A stretch of DNA of 64,000 nucleotides from QHXW01 sp035297145. GTDB taxonomy: Bacteria > Acidobacteriota > Terriglobia > Bryobacterales > Bryobacteraceae. The DNA lies in NCBI GenBank assembly GCA_035297145.1, contig DATGZN010000004.1:62001-126000 (forward strand). The letters are read 5' to 3'. Shown here piece by piece: positions 1 through 8,776 of this stretch. A model generated the notes under the pieces. It did no database searches and was not told the origin of the DNA. It was given only the letters and a program-made list of their open reading frames with translations. The stretch's first letter is position 1, and each line of letters begins with the position of its first letter. Both the position numbers and the translations under genes were made by a program.

Positions 1-120
1 GGTCACAGGATTGAGGACCTTGTACGAGGCGCCCGCGGATTTCGGCCCCCCTTCAATACAGACACCGAACAACAGGATAATGGTTGTGGCCAGGCAGGCA
101 GCGCGCGCGACGGTGGTCAT
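1..120 (-). CDS. N-terminus of an exported protein (cut by window edge)
   Basis: An ATG at 120 on the minus strand is preceded by a good ribosome-binding site (GGGAGGA, six bases upstream) and opens a frame without stops to the window edge, giving 40 residues. The N-terminus looks like a signal peptide: a short start with one Arg, then a hydrophobic stretch (LATTIILLFGVCI) and small residues. The mature part begins near residue 30 (SYKVLNP). Too little remains to assign a family. It is divergent from the sigma factor gene that starts at 217. Confidence 0.6.
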   Translation of the reverse strand, partial: MTTVARAACLATTIILLFGVCIEGGPKSAGASYKVLNPVT

Positions 121-216
121 TGCTCATCCTCCCGAGAGTTAATGCCTTAGTAACGGGCTTGACTCTCCGCTCGTCATAAGAACGCTGGCTATGAAAGTTC
201 TTGCAAAGAATTTTTG

Positions 217-1119
217 ATGGCGCATCGTGGCACGATCGCGGGGATGGAAGCGCACGAGGCGCGGGAGGAACCTGGCTCGTCGGAGTACCCGCCGTATTTC
301 GCTGAGTTGTATGCGCGATCGGGTGGGCAGAAATTTGGCTTGAGCTTGCAGGATTTTGCGCTGATTCTTCAGGATGTGAGTGGCCGGTATCTTCCTCCGC
401 ACCCGTCCCCGGCTGAGGCGGCGGAATTGCACCGCAGCTTGCGGCTGGAGGAACTCGTCCTGGCGCGAGCGTGCGCCCGCGGCAATGAATGTGCGTGGGA
501 GTATTTTCTGAATCAGTACCGTTCCAAGTTGTTCGGGGCTGCGGCCGCTATCGCGAAGGAAGAATCGGCTGCGCGGGAGCTAGCGGACGGCCTCTACGCG
601 GAATTATATGGCATGCGTCAGGGCGAAGGCGGACACCGGATATCCAAGCTGGCCTCCTACACCGGACGCGGTTCACTCGAAGGCTGGCTCAGAACGGTTT
701 TGGCGCAGGAGTACGTCAACCGGCAGCGCAGCGGGCGCCGGCTGGTGAGCTTCGAGGAACGAAGCCAGCAGGGAGAGCAATTTGAGGCGAAGCCCGATAC
801 AGTGAGTCTGGTGGATGCCCGCCTCGAGCAGTCTATTGACCAGGCGCTCGATGAAGTGGCGCCGGAAGAGCGCTTGCTGCTGGCATCGTGGTATCTGGAT
901 GGACACACGCTCGCGGAGATCGGGCGCGTGCTGGGTGTGCATGAATCGACCATCAGCCGGCGAATCGATAAGATCACGGCATCGCTCAGAAAACGCATTT
1001 TGCTTGGCCTTCAAGAACGTGGGATGACGGCGCGGGCGGCTCATGAGGCGATGGATGTGGATGTTCGCGATCTTTCGGTAGACGTTCGCGGGCGCCTGGC
1101 GCAAGGAAAGGGCGCATGA
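217..1119 (+). CDS. RNA polymerase sigma-70 family sigma factor (ECF-like)
   Basis: The product is about 300 residues. A region-2-like helical core lies near residues 70-150 (many Ala, Arg and Trp, including an AWEYFLNQYRSKLFG stretch). A clear region 4 lies near 205-265, with VAPEERLLLASWYLDGHTLAEIGRVLGVHESTISRR forming the helix-turn-helix that would read the -35 element. It is longer than a typical ECF factor because of about 65 N-terminal residues without a recognised domain. ATG 217 is preferred; TTG 214 and ATG 244 are alternatives and no strong ribosome-binding site decides between them. The next gene, 40 bases downstream, is a membrane anti-sigma factor, so the two probably form a sigma/anti-sigma pair. 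The target regulon cannot be told from the sequence. Confidence 0.85.
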   Translation: MAHRGTIAGMEAHEAREEPGSSEYPPYFAELYARSGGQKFGLSLQDFALILQDVSGRYLPPHPSPAEAAELHRSLRLEELVLARACARGNECAWEYFLNQYRSKLFGAAAAIAKEESAARELADGLYAELYGMRQGEGGHRISKLASYTGRGSLEGWLRTVLAQEYVNRQRSGRRLVSFEERSQQGEQFEAKPDTVSLVDARLEQSIDQALDEVAPEERLLLASWYLDGHTLAEIGRVLGVHESTISRRIDKITASLRKRILLGLQERGMTARAAHEAMDVDVRDLSVDVRGRLAQGKGA

Positions 1120-1159
1120 GCGTTCTATATAGAAGGGCCGTAGGCCGCTGGGATTGCTG

Positions 1160-2305
1160 ATGGAGAAGATGCCTGAGATTGTCAGGTCGAGGCTGGCCAG
1201 GAAAACACCGGAGCACTCCGCGCATCCGGATGCAAATCTGCTGGCGGCGTTTGCCGAACGCTCGCTGCCGGAGCGCGAACGCGCAGCGGTGATTGCTCAT
1301 CTGGTAGGGTGCGCGGATTGCCGTGAATGTCTTACGTTGGCGTGTGCGACGGCCGAGCCCGAGATGCCCGTGGCTGCCAGGCACTCAGCTGGGTTCGGAG
1401 AATGGTTTCGCCGGTGGCGGTGGATTTTATCCTCGGCCGCGGCCTGTTGCGTCATAGCAACAGCGTTGCTGCGTTTTGGCGAGCCGCCTGCGCGGGTGAT
1501 TTCCGTCATCGTTTCCTCGAAGACTGCCGAGCCTCAAATCATGGACGCGCTAAAGAGTGAGCCGGCAGCGCCGGTTCCAATGACCCTGGCGCGGAAGAAG
1601 AAGGTTGAGGCGCCCGCGAGCAACAAAACACAGCCGCCGATCTTGATGGCGGCGAAGAAAGACGTCGCTGTGGAAGCCATTTTGACTCAACCGCCAGTGC
1701 CGCAGCCGCCGGCGGAAACAGCGCTGACAGCACCTCGTTTAGAAGCTCCCAAGGCGGATGCCATCTCCTCTTTTGTTGATTCGGAGCGAGGGGCGGCCGT
1801 GCCGTCCGAGCAGACTTCGTCCACGAGCGCAGCGAAACGATTCGGTGGGCAGGCAGCCCTGGCCGGCCGCGCACAGGGCTTCGCTACGCGACCCCGGGCC
1901 CCCGAACCTGCGAAGCTTGCCCTGCGGCCCGTGGCAGCATCCGCGCGGCTATTGTGGAGCATCAACGCGTCACCGGATACGGCAGGAAAATCACGCGGCG
2001 TTGTCCAGCGGTCAATGGATGGGGGTCAGAATTGGCAAGTCGTTCCTCTGAGTGAACGCGCCAGTTTCCGGGCGGTAGCAACCTTTGGACCCGATGTATG
2101 GGCCGGAGGCTCAGAGGGAACATTGTTCCATTCGTCCGACGGCGGTTCGCATTGGGCGGAGATCAAGGTCGCCGGCGACAACGCCAACATCTCCGGCGAC
2201 ATCGTGAGAATTGATGTGCGCAGTCCGAGTCAGGTGACAATTACAACCGCTCAAGGTGAAGTATGGACCAGCGGCGACGGGGGCCAACATTGGATACGCG
2301 AGTAA
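1160..2305 (+). CDS. Membrane anti-sigma factor with zinc finger and periplasmic YCF48/BNR-like domain
   Basis: Near residues 45-55 sits a zinc-binding anti-sigma motif, H-x3-C-x2-C (HLVGCADC). A single membrane segment follows (about 88-106, ILSSAAACCVIATALL). Then comes a long Pro/Ala-rich linker, about 110-255. The C-terminal 120 residues look like blades of a YCF48/sialidase-type beta-propeller, with the repeated pattern S-x-DGG-x-W (SMDGGQNW, SSDGGSHW, SGDGGQHW) and WAGGSEGTLF. The N-terminus should hold the upstream sigma factor in the cytoplasm while the propeller blades lie outside and may sense or bind something. Starts TTG 1154 and ATG 1169 are possible; ATG 1160 has a GGGA six bases upstream. 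Architecture is seen directly, the sensing role is inferred. Confidence 0.82.
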   Translation: MEKMPEIVRSRLARKTPEHSAHPDANLLAAFAERSLPERERAAVIAHLVGCADCRECLTLACATAEPEMPVAARHSAGFGEWFRRWRWILSSAAACCVIATALLRFGEPPARVISVIVSSKTAEPQIMDALKSEPAAPVPMTLARKKKVEAPASNKTQPPILMAAKKDVAVEAILTQPPVPQPPAETALTAPRLEAPKADAISSFVDSERGAAVPSEQTSSTSAAKRFGGQAALAGRAQGFATRPRAPEPAKLALRPVAASARLLWSINASPDTAGKSRGVVQRSMDGGQNWQVVPLSERASFRAVATFGPDVWAGGSEGTLFHSSDGGSHWAEIKVAGDNANISGDIVRIDVRSPSQVTITTAQGEVWTSGDGGQHWIRE

Positions 2306-2321
2306 ACTCACCGCCAGTTGG

Positions 2322-2813
2322 CTACACGGAAACGGGATCTTCCGCGGGCGCAGGATACAGCTGTGAAAACCAAAACGCGTAGGGTGTCGCCCCGTGTTTC
2401 CAGTAGTGTTCGAGTCTTTCGCGGCCCTCAGCGATCGTCGGACGATGCCCGGACGGCACCCACCAGAGGCAGTAGTTCGGCAGCTCCATTTTCTCGAACC
2501 ACTTTCGTCTGTCGCGGAACACACTCAAATGGTGCGAGCGATACGTGAAATCTTGCAGCGTCTCGACGGATTCCCACACTGACATGTTTACGATGACAAA
2601 CGGGTCATCGTTGTACGCGAGGTCAGTCGCATTTCCCGAATCAGACTGAAGCCGCCAAACGAAGCCGGGGCTCCCGTCGGCCAGAGCATTAATCGGCGCC
2701 AATTGGGAAACGAAACCGGCAATTCTGGGGTCATCAAGGGGAGCGATCAGACGGCTGATATTGATCTGAGCCAATTGGTGCGAAGCCATGAACCGTATTT
2801 TAGCGGTATTCAC
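2322..2813 (-). CDS. DUF3291 domain protein
   Basis: This 163-residue soluble protein matches my recollection of the DUF3291 family, a ferredoxin-like, dimeric alpha-beta barrel related to small monooxygenases. It shows FVWRLQ near residue 50, FVIVNMSVWESVETLQDFTYRSHH near 72-95 and NYCLWWVPSGHRPTIAEGRERLEHYW near 112-138, which are hallmarks of the family. The ATG at 2813 overlaps the stop of the upstream alkylation-repair gene in an ATGA, so the two are co-translated. An internal ATG at 2789 is an alternative start. The biochemical function of the family is unknown to me. Confidence 0.78.
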   Translation of the reverse strand: MNTAKIRFMASHQLAQINISRLIAPLDDPRIAGFVSQLAPINALADGSPGFVWRLQSDSGNATDLAYNDDPFVIVNMSVWESVETLQDFTYRSHHLSVFRDRRKWFEKMELPNYCLWWVPSGHRPTIAEGRERLEHYWKHGATPYAFWFSQLYPAPAEDPVSV

Positions 2814-3547
2814 CGCGTGCGCGTTGTCTCTAGAATATGTTTCCGCTTCGCTTCCGAGAATCTCTCAATGGCGTAGCGCACGGTGGTGCGCGGGATCGCG
2901 GAGCCATGTTTGAGCAGATGTTCCTCCAGGCGTTTCGCGTCCGCCTTGCCGCACTCGCGCAGCAACCAGCCGCAGGCTTTGTGGATGAGGTCGTGGGTAT
3001 CAGGTTCGAGAACTGTCGCGATGCGATAGGAGCGGTCGAGATGGCGGCCCTCACGGGCGAGGTTCACAAACGCTACAGCGCTCGAGCGGCGCACCCAAAG
3101 ATTCGGCGAGCGGTCCCAGGATTCGACGGACGCCGCCAGCGGCTCGAATTTGTCGATCAGGCTGCTCAATATCCGCGTTGCCAAGTGATCGGTGGTGGCC
3201 CAGTTGTCGCACAGGCCACGCTCCAGCCAACTTTTGGCGCGTGGTAACAGATCCGGTTCGAACCGGCGGCGGTAGCGCATGAGCAGCATTAGCGCGAGAC
3301 CTTTGGATTCGAGATAACGGTCCGGCATCAACACTTCGCAGAGTGCGATAGCGTCGGCGCAGGTCCACTCTTTACGCACCAACCCGTGCAACTCGCGCTC
3401 GATTTGGCGCAGTTCCGGTGTCTTGAGGCCGTAGAAATGTAGTTTTTCCCATTTCTTGAAATAGACGCGCTGTTGGACGGCGACACGAGGATCGGCGGAC
3501 TTGCGGAATTCGGCGCGCGCGCGCTGCGCCAGTTGCTTCGGAGTCAT
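2810..3547 (-). CDS. AlkD-like DNA alkylation repair glycosylase
   Basis: The 245-residue protein has the size and all-helical HEAT-like repeat character of AlkD/AlkC DNA glycosylases, which excise positively charged alkylated bases without flipping. The AlkD active-site residues can be located: Trp116 and Asp120 in NWATTD (same four-residue spacing as AlkD Trp109/Asp113) and Trp194 in KACGWLLREC. WVRRSSAVAFVNLARE near 151-166 is another family signature. It is the first gene of a two-gene operon with the DUF3291 gene and lies divergent, 32 bases away, from the ligase-associated exonuclease, so this stretch clusters repair functions. Confidence 0.87.
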   Translation of the reverse strand: MTPKQLAQRARAEFRKSADPRVAVQQRVYFKKWEKLHFYGLKTPELRQIERELHGLVRKEWTCADAIALCEVLMPDRYLESKGLALMLLMRYRRRFEPDLLPRAKSWLERGLCDNWATTDHLATRILSSLIDKFEPLAASVESWDRSPNLWVRRSSAVAFVNLAREGRHLDRSYRIATVLEPDTHDLIHKACGWLLRECGKADAKRLEEHLLKHGSAIPRTTVRYAIERFSEAKRKHILETTRTR

Positions 3548-3579
3548 CGTCTTCGCACTCTATACCAATTGCAGAAACG

Positions 3580-4596
3580 GTGGAGAACCTCATTGAGCGC
3601 AGTCCGAACGGCCTGTATTGCGCGGCGGGTGATTTCTACGTGGATCCATGGGATCCAGTGGACCGCGCCGTAATCACGCACGCACATGCGGACCATCTGG
3701 TAGCGGGGTCGAAGGCCTACATTTGCACACGGCCCGGCGAGACGTTACTGCGGGCGCGGTTGGGAGCGGATGCGCCGATTGAGTCGATCGATTACGGGCA
3801 GACTATGGAACGCGCTGGCGTGCGCGTCTCGTTTCATCCCGCGGGGCACATTCTCGGCTCCGCGCAGGTGCGCCTGGAATACCGCGGCGAGGTCTGCGTG
3901 GTTTCGGGCGATTACAAGTTGGTGGCTGATGGCACCAGCACGGCGTTCGAACCAATCCGCTGTCAAACCTTCGTGACAGAGTCCACGTTCGGGTTGCCGA
4001 TCTTTCGTTGGCCGGAGCGAGACGAGGTGTTTCGTGAGATCAACGAATGGTGGCGCGGCGATCAGCAGGCAGGCAAGGCCAGCGTGCTGTTCGCATATCC
4101 GCTGGGCAAGGCGCAGCGCCTGCTCGCGGGAATCGATTCCTCGATTGGCCCGATTTACACACACGGCGCGGTCGAGCGGTTCAATCGCATCTATCGAGAG
4201 TCGGGCGTAGCGCTGCCGCCAACTGCGTACGCACGGTCAGCCTCACCTAAGACGGACTGGACGCGCGCGCTGATTCTCGCTCCGCCAATGGCAAAGACTT
4301 CCCCATGGCTGCGGCGCTTCGGCGATTTTTCGACCGCGCTAGCGTCCGGCTGGATGCGAATCCGTGGCACGCGGCGCAGGCAATCCATTGATCGCGGCTT
4401 CGTGCTGTCCGATCACGCCGATTGGCCGGCGCTTCTCACCGCCATTCGCGCCTCCCAAGCACAGAGTGTTTGGGTGACACACGGCTACCGGGTGCCGCTG
4501 GTGCGCTGGCTTACAGAGAATGGCGTCGATGCCCACGCGATCGACACTCGATATGAGGAATCAGCGAACCAAGAGGCGGCGGAGGCCGAGCCGTGA
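3580..4596 (+). CDS. Ligase-associated DNA exonuclease (metallo-beta-lactamase/beta-CASP fold)
   Basis: The 338-residue protein has the metallo-beta-lactamase zinc motif HAHADH at residues 34-39, and further metal or CASP-region motifs HPAGHILGSAQ (about 86-96), SGDYK and SDHADW (about 272). The N-terminal GLYCAAGDFYVDPW is typical of the putative exonuclease found with bacterial ATP-dependent ligases. The GTG at 3580 is used because no ATG fits the start of the conserved region. The ligase gene begins in the overlapping GTGA at 4593, so the two are translationally coupled. In the family this protein is predicted to trim DNA ends before ligation; that role is inferred here. Confidence 0.88.
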   Translation: MENLIERSPNGLYCAAGDFYVDPWDPVDRAVITHAHADHLVAGSKAYICTRPGETLLRARLGADAPIESIDYGQTMERAGVRVSFHPAGHILGSAQVRLEYRGEVCVVSGDYKLVADGTSTAFEPIRCQTFVTESTFGLPIFRWPERDEVFREINEWWRGDQQAGKASVLFAYPLGKAQRLLAGIDSSIGPIYTHGAVERFNRIYRESGVALPPTAYARSASPKTDWTRALILAPPMAKTSPWLRRFGDFSTALASGWMRIRGTRRRQSIDRGFVLSDHADWPALLTAIRASQAQSVWVTHGYRVPLVRWLTENGVDAHAIDTRYEESANQEAAEAEP

Positions 4597-6188
4597 AGGC
4601 TTTCGCGGATCTGTATGCCGCTCTCGACGCCACCACCAAGACAAACGGGAAAATCGCGGCGATGTCGCAGTACTTCCGTTCGGCTCCGCCGGAGGATATC
4701 GCATGGGCTGTGCACTTTCTGATTGGCAGAAGACCGAAGCGGCTGATCGCGACCCGCGATTTAGTTAGCTGGGCGGTCGAAGAAGCGGGCATGGCCGATT
4801 GGATGTTTGGCGAGTGCTACCAGGCGGTGGGTGACTTAGCGGAGACTATCGCCCTGCTGCTGCCCGCCGCGGAAACGTCCAGTGACAAGCCCCTGCGGTA
4901 TTGGGTGGAAGAACGCCTGCTCCCCATGCGCGATTGGGATGATGCAGCACGGCGCGCATCGATGATCGAGTCCTGGCGACAGATGAGTGAGCCCCAGCGC
5001 TTCGCGTGGAACAAGCTCATCACAGGTGAGTTTCGCGTAGGCGTTTCGCAAAATCTGGTGGTGCGCGCGCTGGCGGAGGCGAGCGGCGTCGAAGCTAATG
5101 TGCTGGCACACCGGTTGATGGGCGACTGGCAGCCCACCGCCAATTTCGCCGCGCAGATTCTGGCAATGGAAACCGCCGACGCCGACGTGAGCCGGCCGTA
5201 CCCTTTCTGCCTGGCGTATCCGCTCGAAGGCGAAATCGAGGAGTTGGGTGACGTGCGGGAATGGCAGGTCGAGTGGAAATGGGATGGCATCCGCTCGCAA
5301 CTGATCCGTCGCTCGTGGCGCACATTTCTGTGGTCGCGTGGCGAAGAACTGGTAACGGACCGGTTTCCGGAACTGGCCGCCGCAGGCGCTTTGCTCCCGG
5401 AGGGGACTGCACTGGATGGTGAGGTGCTGCCGTGGAAGGGCGACGCGCCAATGCCGTTCACGCAGATGCAACGCCGCATTGGACGCAAGGAACTCGGGGC
5501 CAAGATTCTGGCCGAAGTGCCGGTAGTACTGGTGGCTTTTGATCTGCTGGAGCACGGCGGCAGGGACGTGCGCGAGCAACCGATCGAGTGGCGGCGCGCG
5601 GAACTGGAGAGGATTGTCGGCGCACTGGGAGCAGAAAGCCACTTAATCGCGTCGCCGTTGGTGGAGGGTGCGTCGTGGGAAGATCTGAAGCGTACGCGCG
5701 GTGAGGCCCGGGCGCGTGGTGTTGAAGGATTTATGCTTAAGCGGCGCGGTTCGGCTTACCGGGTAGGACGCCGCCGCGGAGACTGGTGGAAGTGGAAGAT
5801 CAATCCCTACGCGGTTGACGCCGTGTTGATCTATGCGCAGCCGGGCAGTGGCCGGCGCGCCAGCCTGTTCACTGACTACACATTCGGCGTTTGGGATGGC
5901 GGTGAGTTGGTGCCTTTCGCGAAAGCGTATTCAGGGCTGACCGACGAGGAGATCCGCCAAGTGGATGCGTTCGTCCGCAACAACACGATCGAAAAATTCG
6001 GACCGGTGCGGCGCGTGAAACCGGAGCTGGTGTTTGAGCTGGCCTTCGAAGCCATACAGCCATCGACCCGGCACCGCTCGGGCATTGCGGTCCGGTTCCC
6101 GCGCATGGCGCGCTGGCGGACCGACAAGAAAGCGGAAGACGCTGACACTATCGAGACGATCCGCGCATTATTGCCTCGCGAGCCGTAA
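4593..6188 (+). CDS. ATP-dependent DNA ligase (exonuclease-associated type)
   Basis: The 531-residue protein has an N-terminal helical DNA-binding domain (about 1-200), then the nucleotidyltransferase domain with the active-site KWDG motif; Lys229 would be adenylated. Later motifs include LDGEVLPW, FDLLEHGG, EGFMLKRRGSAYRVGRRRGDWWKWKI (motifs IIIa-V) and an OB-fold C-terminus ending in SGIAVRFPRMARWRTDKKAEDADT, where RFPR is motif VI-like. It starts within the stop of the exonuclease gene. In other bacteria this pair often sits with a Lhr-like helicase and a phosphoesterase; neither is present here. The likely role is repair rather than replication, which uses the NAD-dependent ligase. Confidence 0.92.
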   Translation: MKAFADLYAALDATTKTNGKIAAMSQYFRSAPPEDIAWAVHFLIGRRPKRLIATRDLVSWAVEEAGMADWMFGECYQAVGDLAETIALLLPAAETSSDKPLRYWVEERLLPMRDWDDAARRASMIESWRQMSEPQRFAWNKLITGEFRVGVSQNLVVRALAEASGVEANVLAHRLMGDWQPTANFAAQILAMETADADVSRPYPFCLAYPLEGEIEELGDVREWQVEWKWDGIRSQLIRRSWRTFLWSRGEELVTDRFPELAAAGALLPEGTALDGEVLPWKGDAPMPFTQMQRRIGRKELGAKILAEVPVVLVAFDLLEHGGRDVREQPIEWRRAELERIVGALGAESHLIASPLVEGASWEDLKRTRGEARARGVEGFMLKRRGSAYRVGRRRGDWWKWKINPYAVDAVLIYAQPGSGRRASLFTDYTFGVWDGGELVPFAKAYSGLTDEEIRQVDAFVRNNTIEKFGPVRRVKPELVFELAFEAIQPSTRHRSGIAVRFPRMARWRTDKKAEDADTIETIRALLPREP

Positions 6189-6209
6189 ACGCGCTATGTT
6201 CGGGCGGGA

Positions 6210-7535
6210 ATGCCCTCGGTAAACATTGTTGGCGGCGGACTGGCGGGGCTCGCCGCGGCGGCGGCGCTGGGGTCGGCTGGTTTTGCAGTGGATGTTTTCG
6301 AGTCGCGCCCGTTTTTGGGAGGGCGGGCGACGTCATTTCCAGTCACGTCCGGCGACGATGACGCCGAGATGATCGATAACTGCCAGCACGTGCTCCTGCG
6401 CTGCTGCGTCAATCTTCTGGATTTTTATCACCGGCTGGGCGTCGACGATCGCATTCGGTTCTACCGCGAGTTCACTTTCTTAGAACCGGGCGGGCGGCAA
6501 TCCACATTGCGCCGAGGTTCGCTGCCCGCCCCGCTGCATCTAACACGATCGTTTCTGCGCATGCCATGTTTGGGCGCCGCGGACAAGGTGGCCATTGGGC
6601 GAGCCATGTTGGCTCTCATGCGGGAGCGCGCCCGGCGCAAGGATCTGGACCAGATCACGATGCTCGACTGGCTGCGCGAAAAGAAACAACCGCCGCGGGC
6701 GATTGAGCGTTTCTGGCGCCAGGTACTGGTCAGCGCAATCAATGAAGAATTGGACCGAATGGCCGCGCAACACGGATTTCAGGCGTTCTGGCTGGGAATG
6801 CTGGCGCGCGCTGACTCCTACGAGATGGGCATTCCGGATGTTCCCCTACGCGAGCTGTACAGTGCGGATGCCTGGGCCAGGATCGGGCAAGTAAAGATTA
6901 ACACGCGCACACCAGTGGAACGTGTGGTCTTCCGCGAGGGAGTGGCGTGTGGCGTACAAACCGGCGCCGGAGTGAGAACCGCCGATTACCACATCTGCTC
7001 GGTGCCCTTCGAACGGTTGGGCGCCCTAGCGCCGGAGTTGGAGATCGATACGACGCCATTCGAGCACTCGCCAATCACGGGAATTCACGTGTGGTTTGAC
7101 CGGCCGGTGACCGAACTCCCTCACGCCGCGCTGCTCGACCGCACGATACAGTGGATGTTCAATAAGGACAAGGGCCGCTATGTGCAGTTCGTGGTCAGCG
7201 CATCGCGCGGTCTGGTGGACATGGGCCGGGCCCAGGTGATCGATCTGGTGCTGGCGGAAGCAACCGAGTTTTTTCCGGCGGTGCGCGAGGCCAAAGTCGA
7301 GCGGGCTCAAGTAATCAAGGAAATCCGGGCCACGTATTCGGCGCATCCAGGGATGGAAGCCGTGCGGCCGAATGCCGTAACGCGCGCACCTAACGTTTTT
7401 CTGGCAGGTGACTGGACGCACTCCGGATGGCCGGCCACCATGGAAGGAGCGGTGCGAAGCGGTTACCTGGCGGCCGAAGCGGTGGCTGCTGCTAGCGGCC
7501 GGCCGGCGAGATTTCTGCTGCCAGACATTGCGTAA
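6210..7535 (+). CDS. hpnE: Hydroxysqualene dehydroxylase HpnE (FAD-dependent)
   Basis: The 441-residue flavoprotein opens with the dinucleotide-binding motif VGGGLAGLAAAAALGSAGF followed by VFESRPFLGGRATSF, as in amine oxidase and phytoene-desaturase relatives. The C-terminal FAD motif is VFLAGDWTHSGWPATMEGAVRSGYLAAE. NCQHVLLRCC near residue 53 and HAALLDRTIQWMFNK near 300 are features of the squalene-associated branch. HpnE reduces hydroxysqualene to squalene on the route to hopanoids. Its usual partners HpnC and HpnD are not in this window. A GGGCGGG just before ATG 6210 may act as ribosome-binding site. The distinction from other desaturases rests on overall pattern only. Confidence 0.82.
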   Translation: MPSVNIVGGGLAGLAAAAALGSAGFAVDVFESRPFLGGRATSFPVTSGDDDAEMIDNCQHVLLRCCVNLLDFYHRLGVDDRIRFYREFTFLEPGGRQSTLRRGSLPAPLHLTRSFLRMPCLGAADKVAIGRAMLALMRERARRKDLDQITMLDWLREKKQPPRAIERFWRQVLVSAINEELDRMAAQHGFQAFWLGMLARADSYEMGIPDVPLRELYSADAWARIGQVKINTRTPVERVVFREGVACGVQTGAGVRTADYHICSVPFERLGALAPELEIDTTPFEHSPITGIHVWFDRPVTELPHAALLDRTIQWMFNKDKGRYVQFVVSASRGLVDMGRAQVIDLVLAEATEFFPAVREAKVERAQVIKEIRATYSAHPGMEAVRPNAVTRAPNVFLAGDWTHSGWPATMEGAVRSGYLAAEAVAAASGRPARFLLPDIA

Positions 7536-7575
7536 GCGGTTTCCGGCGTCTTGCGGAGTTTGCCATAATCGAGAG

Positions 7576-7953
7576 ATGCGGAACCCTGTTTGGCTGATCG
7601 CCGGTGTGGTTGTGCTGGCCGCGGGCCTGGCGGCGGAGACGGACCTCACCACGATCACCGTCGCTGTCAAGAGTCCGTATGACAATCCCGTGGACAATGC
7701 CAGCGTGGTGGTTAAATTCGTCAAAGGCCGTTCCAAGGCGAAACTCGGAAAGAAGATCATGACCTCATGGGAGCGGCGGACCAACCAGGATGGCTTGGCG
7801 AAGATCCCGCCTATCCCCCAGGGATCGATTCTGGTTCAAGTGATTGCCAAGGGATATCAGACCTTCGGACAGACTTTCGACATCGAGGAAGAGCAGAAAA
7901 CCATCGAGGTGAAGCTGAATCCGCCGCAGTCGCAGTACTCTTCGCATCAATAG
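7576..7953 (+). CDS. Small exported protein with carboxypeptidase-regulatory-like (beta-sandwich) domain
   Basis: The 125-residue protein has a signal peptide (MRNPVWLIAGVVVLAAGLAAE) and one small beta-sandwich: TTITVAVKSPYDNPVDNASVVVKFVK, then TNQDGLAKIPPIPQGSILVQVIAKGYQTFGQTFDI, the pattern of PEGA/CarboxypepD_reg domains. The frame is open upstream to 7408, but that part overlaps hpnE and ATG 7576 gives a proper signal peptide. A CATAAT -10-like hexamer at 7564-7569 lies only six bases before this ATG and there is no Shine-Dalgarno sequence, so the mRNA may be leaderless. Function unknown; it may bind a surface component. Confidence 0.75.
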   Translation: MRNPVWLIAGVVVLAAGLAAETDLTTITVAVKSPYDNPVDNASVVVKFVKGRSKAKLGKKIMTSWERRTNQDGLAKIPPIPQGSILVQVIAKGYQTFGQTFDIEEEQKTIEVKLNPPQSQYSSHQ

Positions 7954-7993
7954 GCAGACGATTCACGCACCGTCCGAGTAGTCCTAGGCCAGT

Positions 7994-8023
7994 TTGCTCA
8001 GCCCTGGCTTGGCATGGTATAAG
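7994..8023 (+). promoter_or_regulatory. Candidate sigma-70 promoter of the response regulator gene
   Basis: TTGCTC at 7994-7999 and TATAAG at 8018-8023 are separated by 18 bases. The start point would fall near 8030, short of the GTG at 8035 and the ATG at 8053. Confidence 0.4.
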
Positions 8024-8052
8024 CGCTTCTAACTGTGGAACGGACTGGCGTT

Positions 8053-8730
8053 ATGGCGTACCGGGTGGTTCTCGTCGAGGATCACAAGATCATGCGCGAG
8101 GGGATCCGGGCGCTGCTCGATCGGAGCGGCGAGTTCACCGTCGTGGGCGACGCGGAAAGCGCTTCAGAAGCGGTCCAAATGTGCGGAGACACACGGCCAG
8201 ACGTGGTCCTGATGGACATAGGCCTGCCAGGACTGAATGGTGTGGATACTACCATTGAGCTGCTGCGGCACTCCCCGGCTCTCAAGGTCATCATACTCTC
8301 CATGTACGATGACGAGGAGTCGGTGGTCAGTTCCATCCGGGCGGGCGCGCGCGGTTACGTGGTGAAACGCGCCTCCTCGGGCGATCTGCTGGATGCGTTG
8401 CGTGCCGTGGCGCGGGGCGGCTCTTATCTGAGTCCGCATGTGTCGGAGCAACTGCTGGCCAGGATCCGGCGAGGCGATGTGGAAGCGCCGGGCCGGCATC
8501 CATTGCTTTCGCAGCTGACGCCCCGCGAGTTTCAGGTGCTCGGCATGATCGTCGAAGGCAAAGCCAGTAAAGAGATCGCGGTTCTGCTGAATCTCGGAGT
8601 GGAAACCGTGCGGAGCTATCGCAAGACCATGATGAAGAAACTGGGCGTAAACAACGTGGCAGGCCTGATCCGAGTGGCCGTGTCGGCGGGGCTAGCCGGC
8701 AAAACGCAGGGCCCAGCGCCCGGCTCGTAA
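8053..8730 (+). CDS. NarL/FixJ-type response regulator (orphan)
   Basis: The 225-residue protein has a receiver domain (1-120) with the acidic pair ED at 9-10 (VVLVEDH), the phosphoacceptor Asp55 in VVLMDIGLPG, and Lys near 105 in YVVKRASS. A LuxR-type helix-turn-helix follows at about 150-215 (LTPREFQVLGMIVEGKASKEIAVLLNLGVETVRSYRKTMMKKLGV). ATG 8053 is preferred to GTG 8035 because it begins the receiver fold directly. No histidine kinase is adjacent, so its partner is elsewhere. It resembles the second regulator at 60663, which does have a kinase next to it. Confidence 0.9.
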   Translation: MAYRVVLVEDHKIMREGIRALLDRSGEFTVVGDAESASEAVQMCGDTRPDVVLMDIGLPGLNGVDTTIELLRHSPALKVIILSMYDDEESVVSSIRAGARGYVVKRASSGDLLDALRAVARGGSYLSPHVSEQLLARIRRGDVEAPGRHPLLSQLTPREFQVLGMIVEGKASKEIAVLLNLGVETVRSYRKTMMKKLGVNNVAGLIRVAVSAGLAGKTQGPAPGS

Positions 8731-8776
8731 CGCGCGTTCTCCCTCAACACACGTTGTATCCCCGGCCAAAGCTTGG

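Noticed and set aside
3249..3262. GGTTCGAACC as a tRNA T-arm
   Set aside because: The motif lies inside the AlkD-like coding region and no acceptor or anticodon arms can be formed around it.
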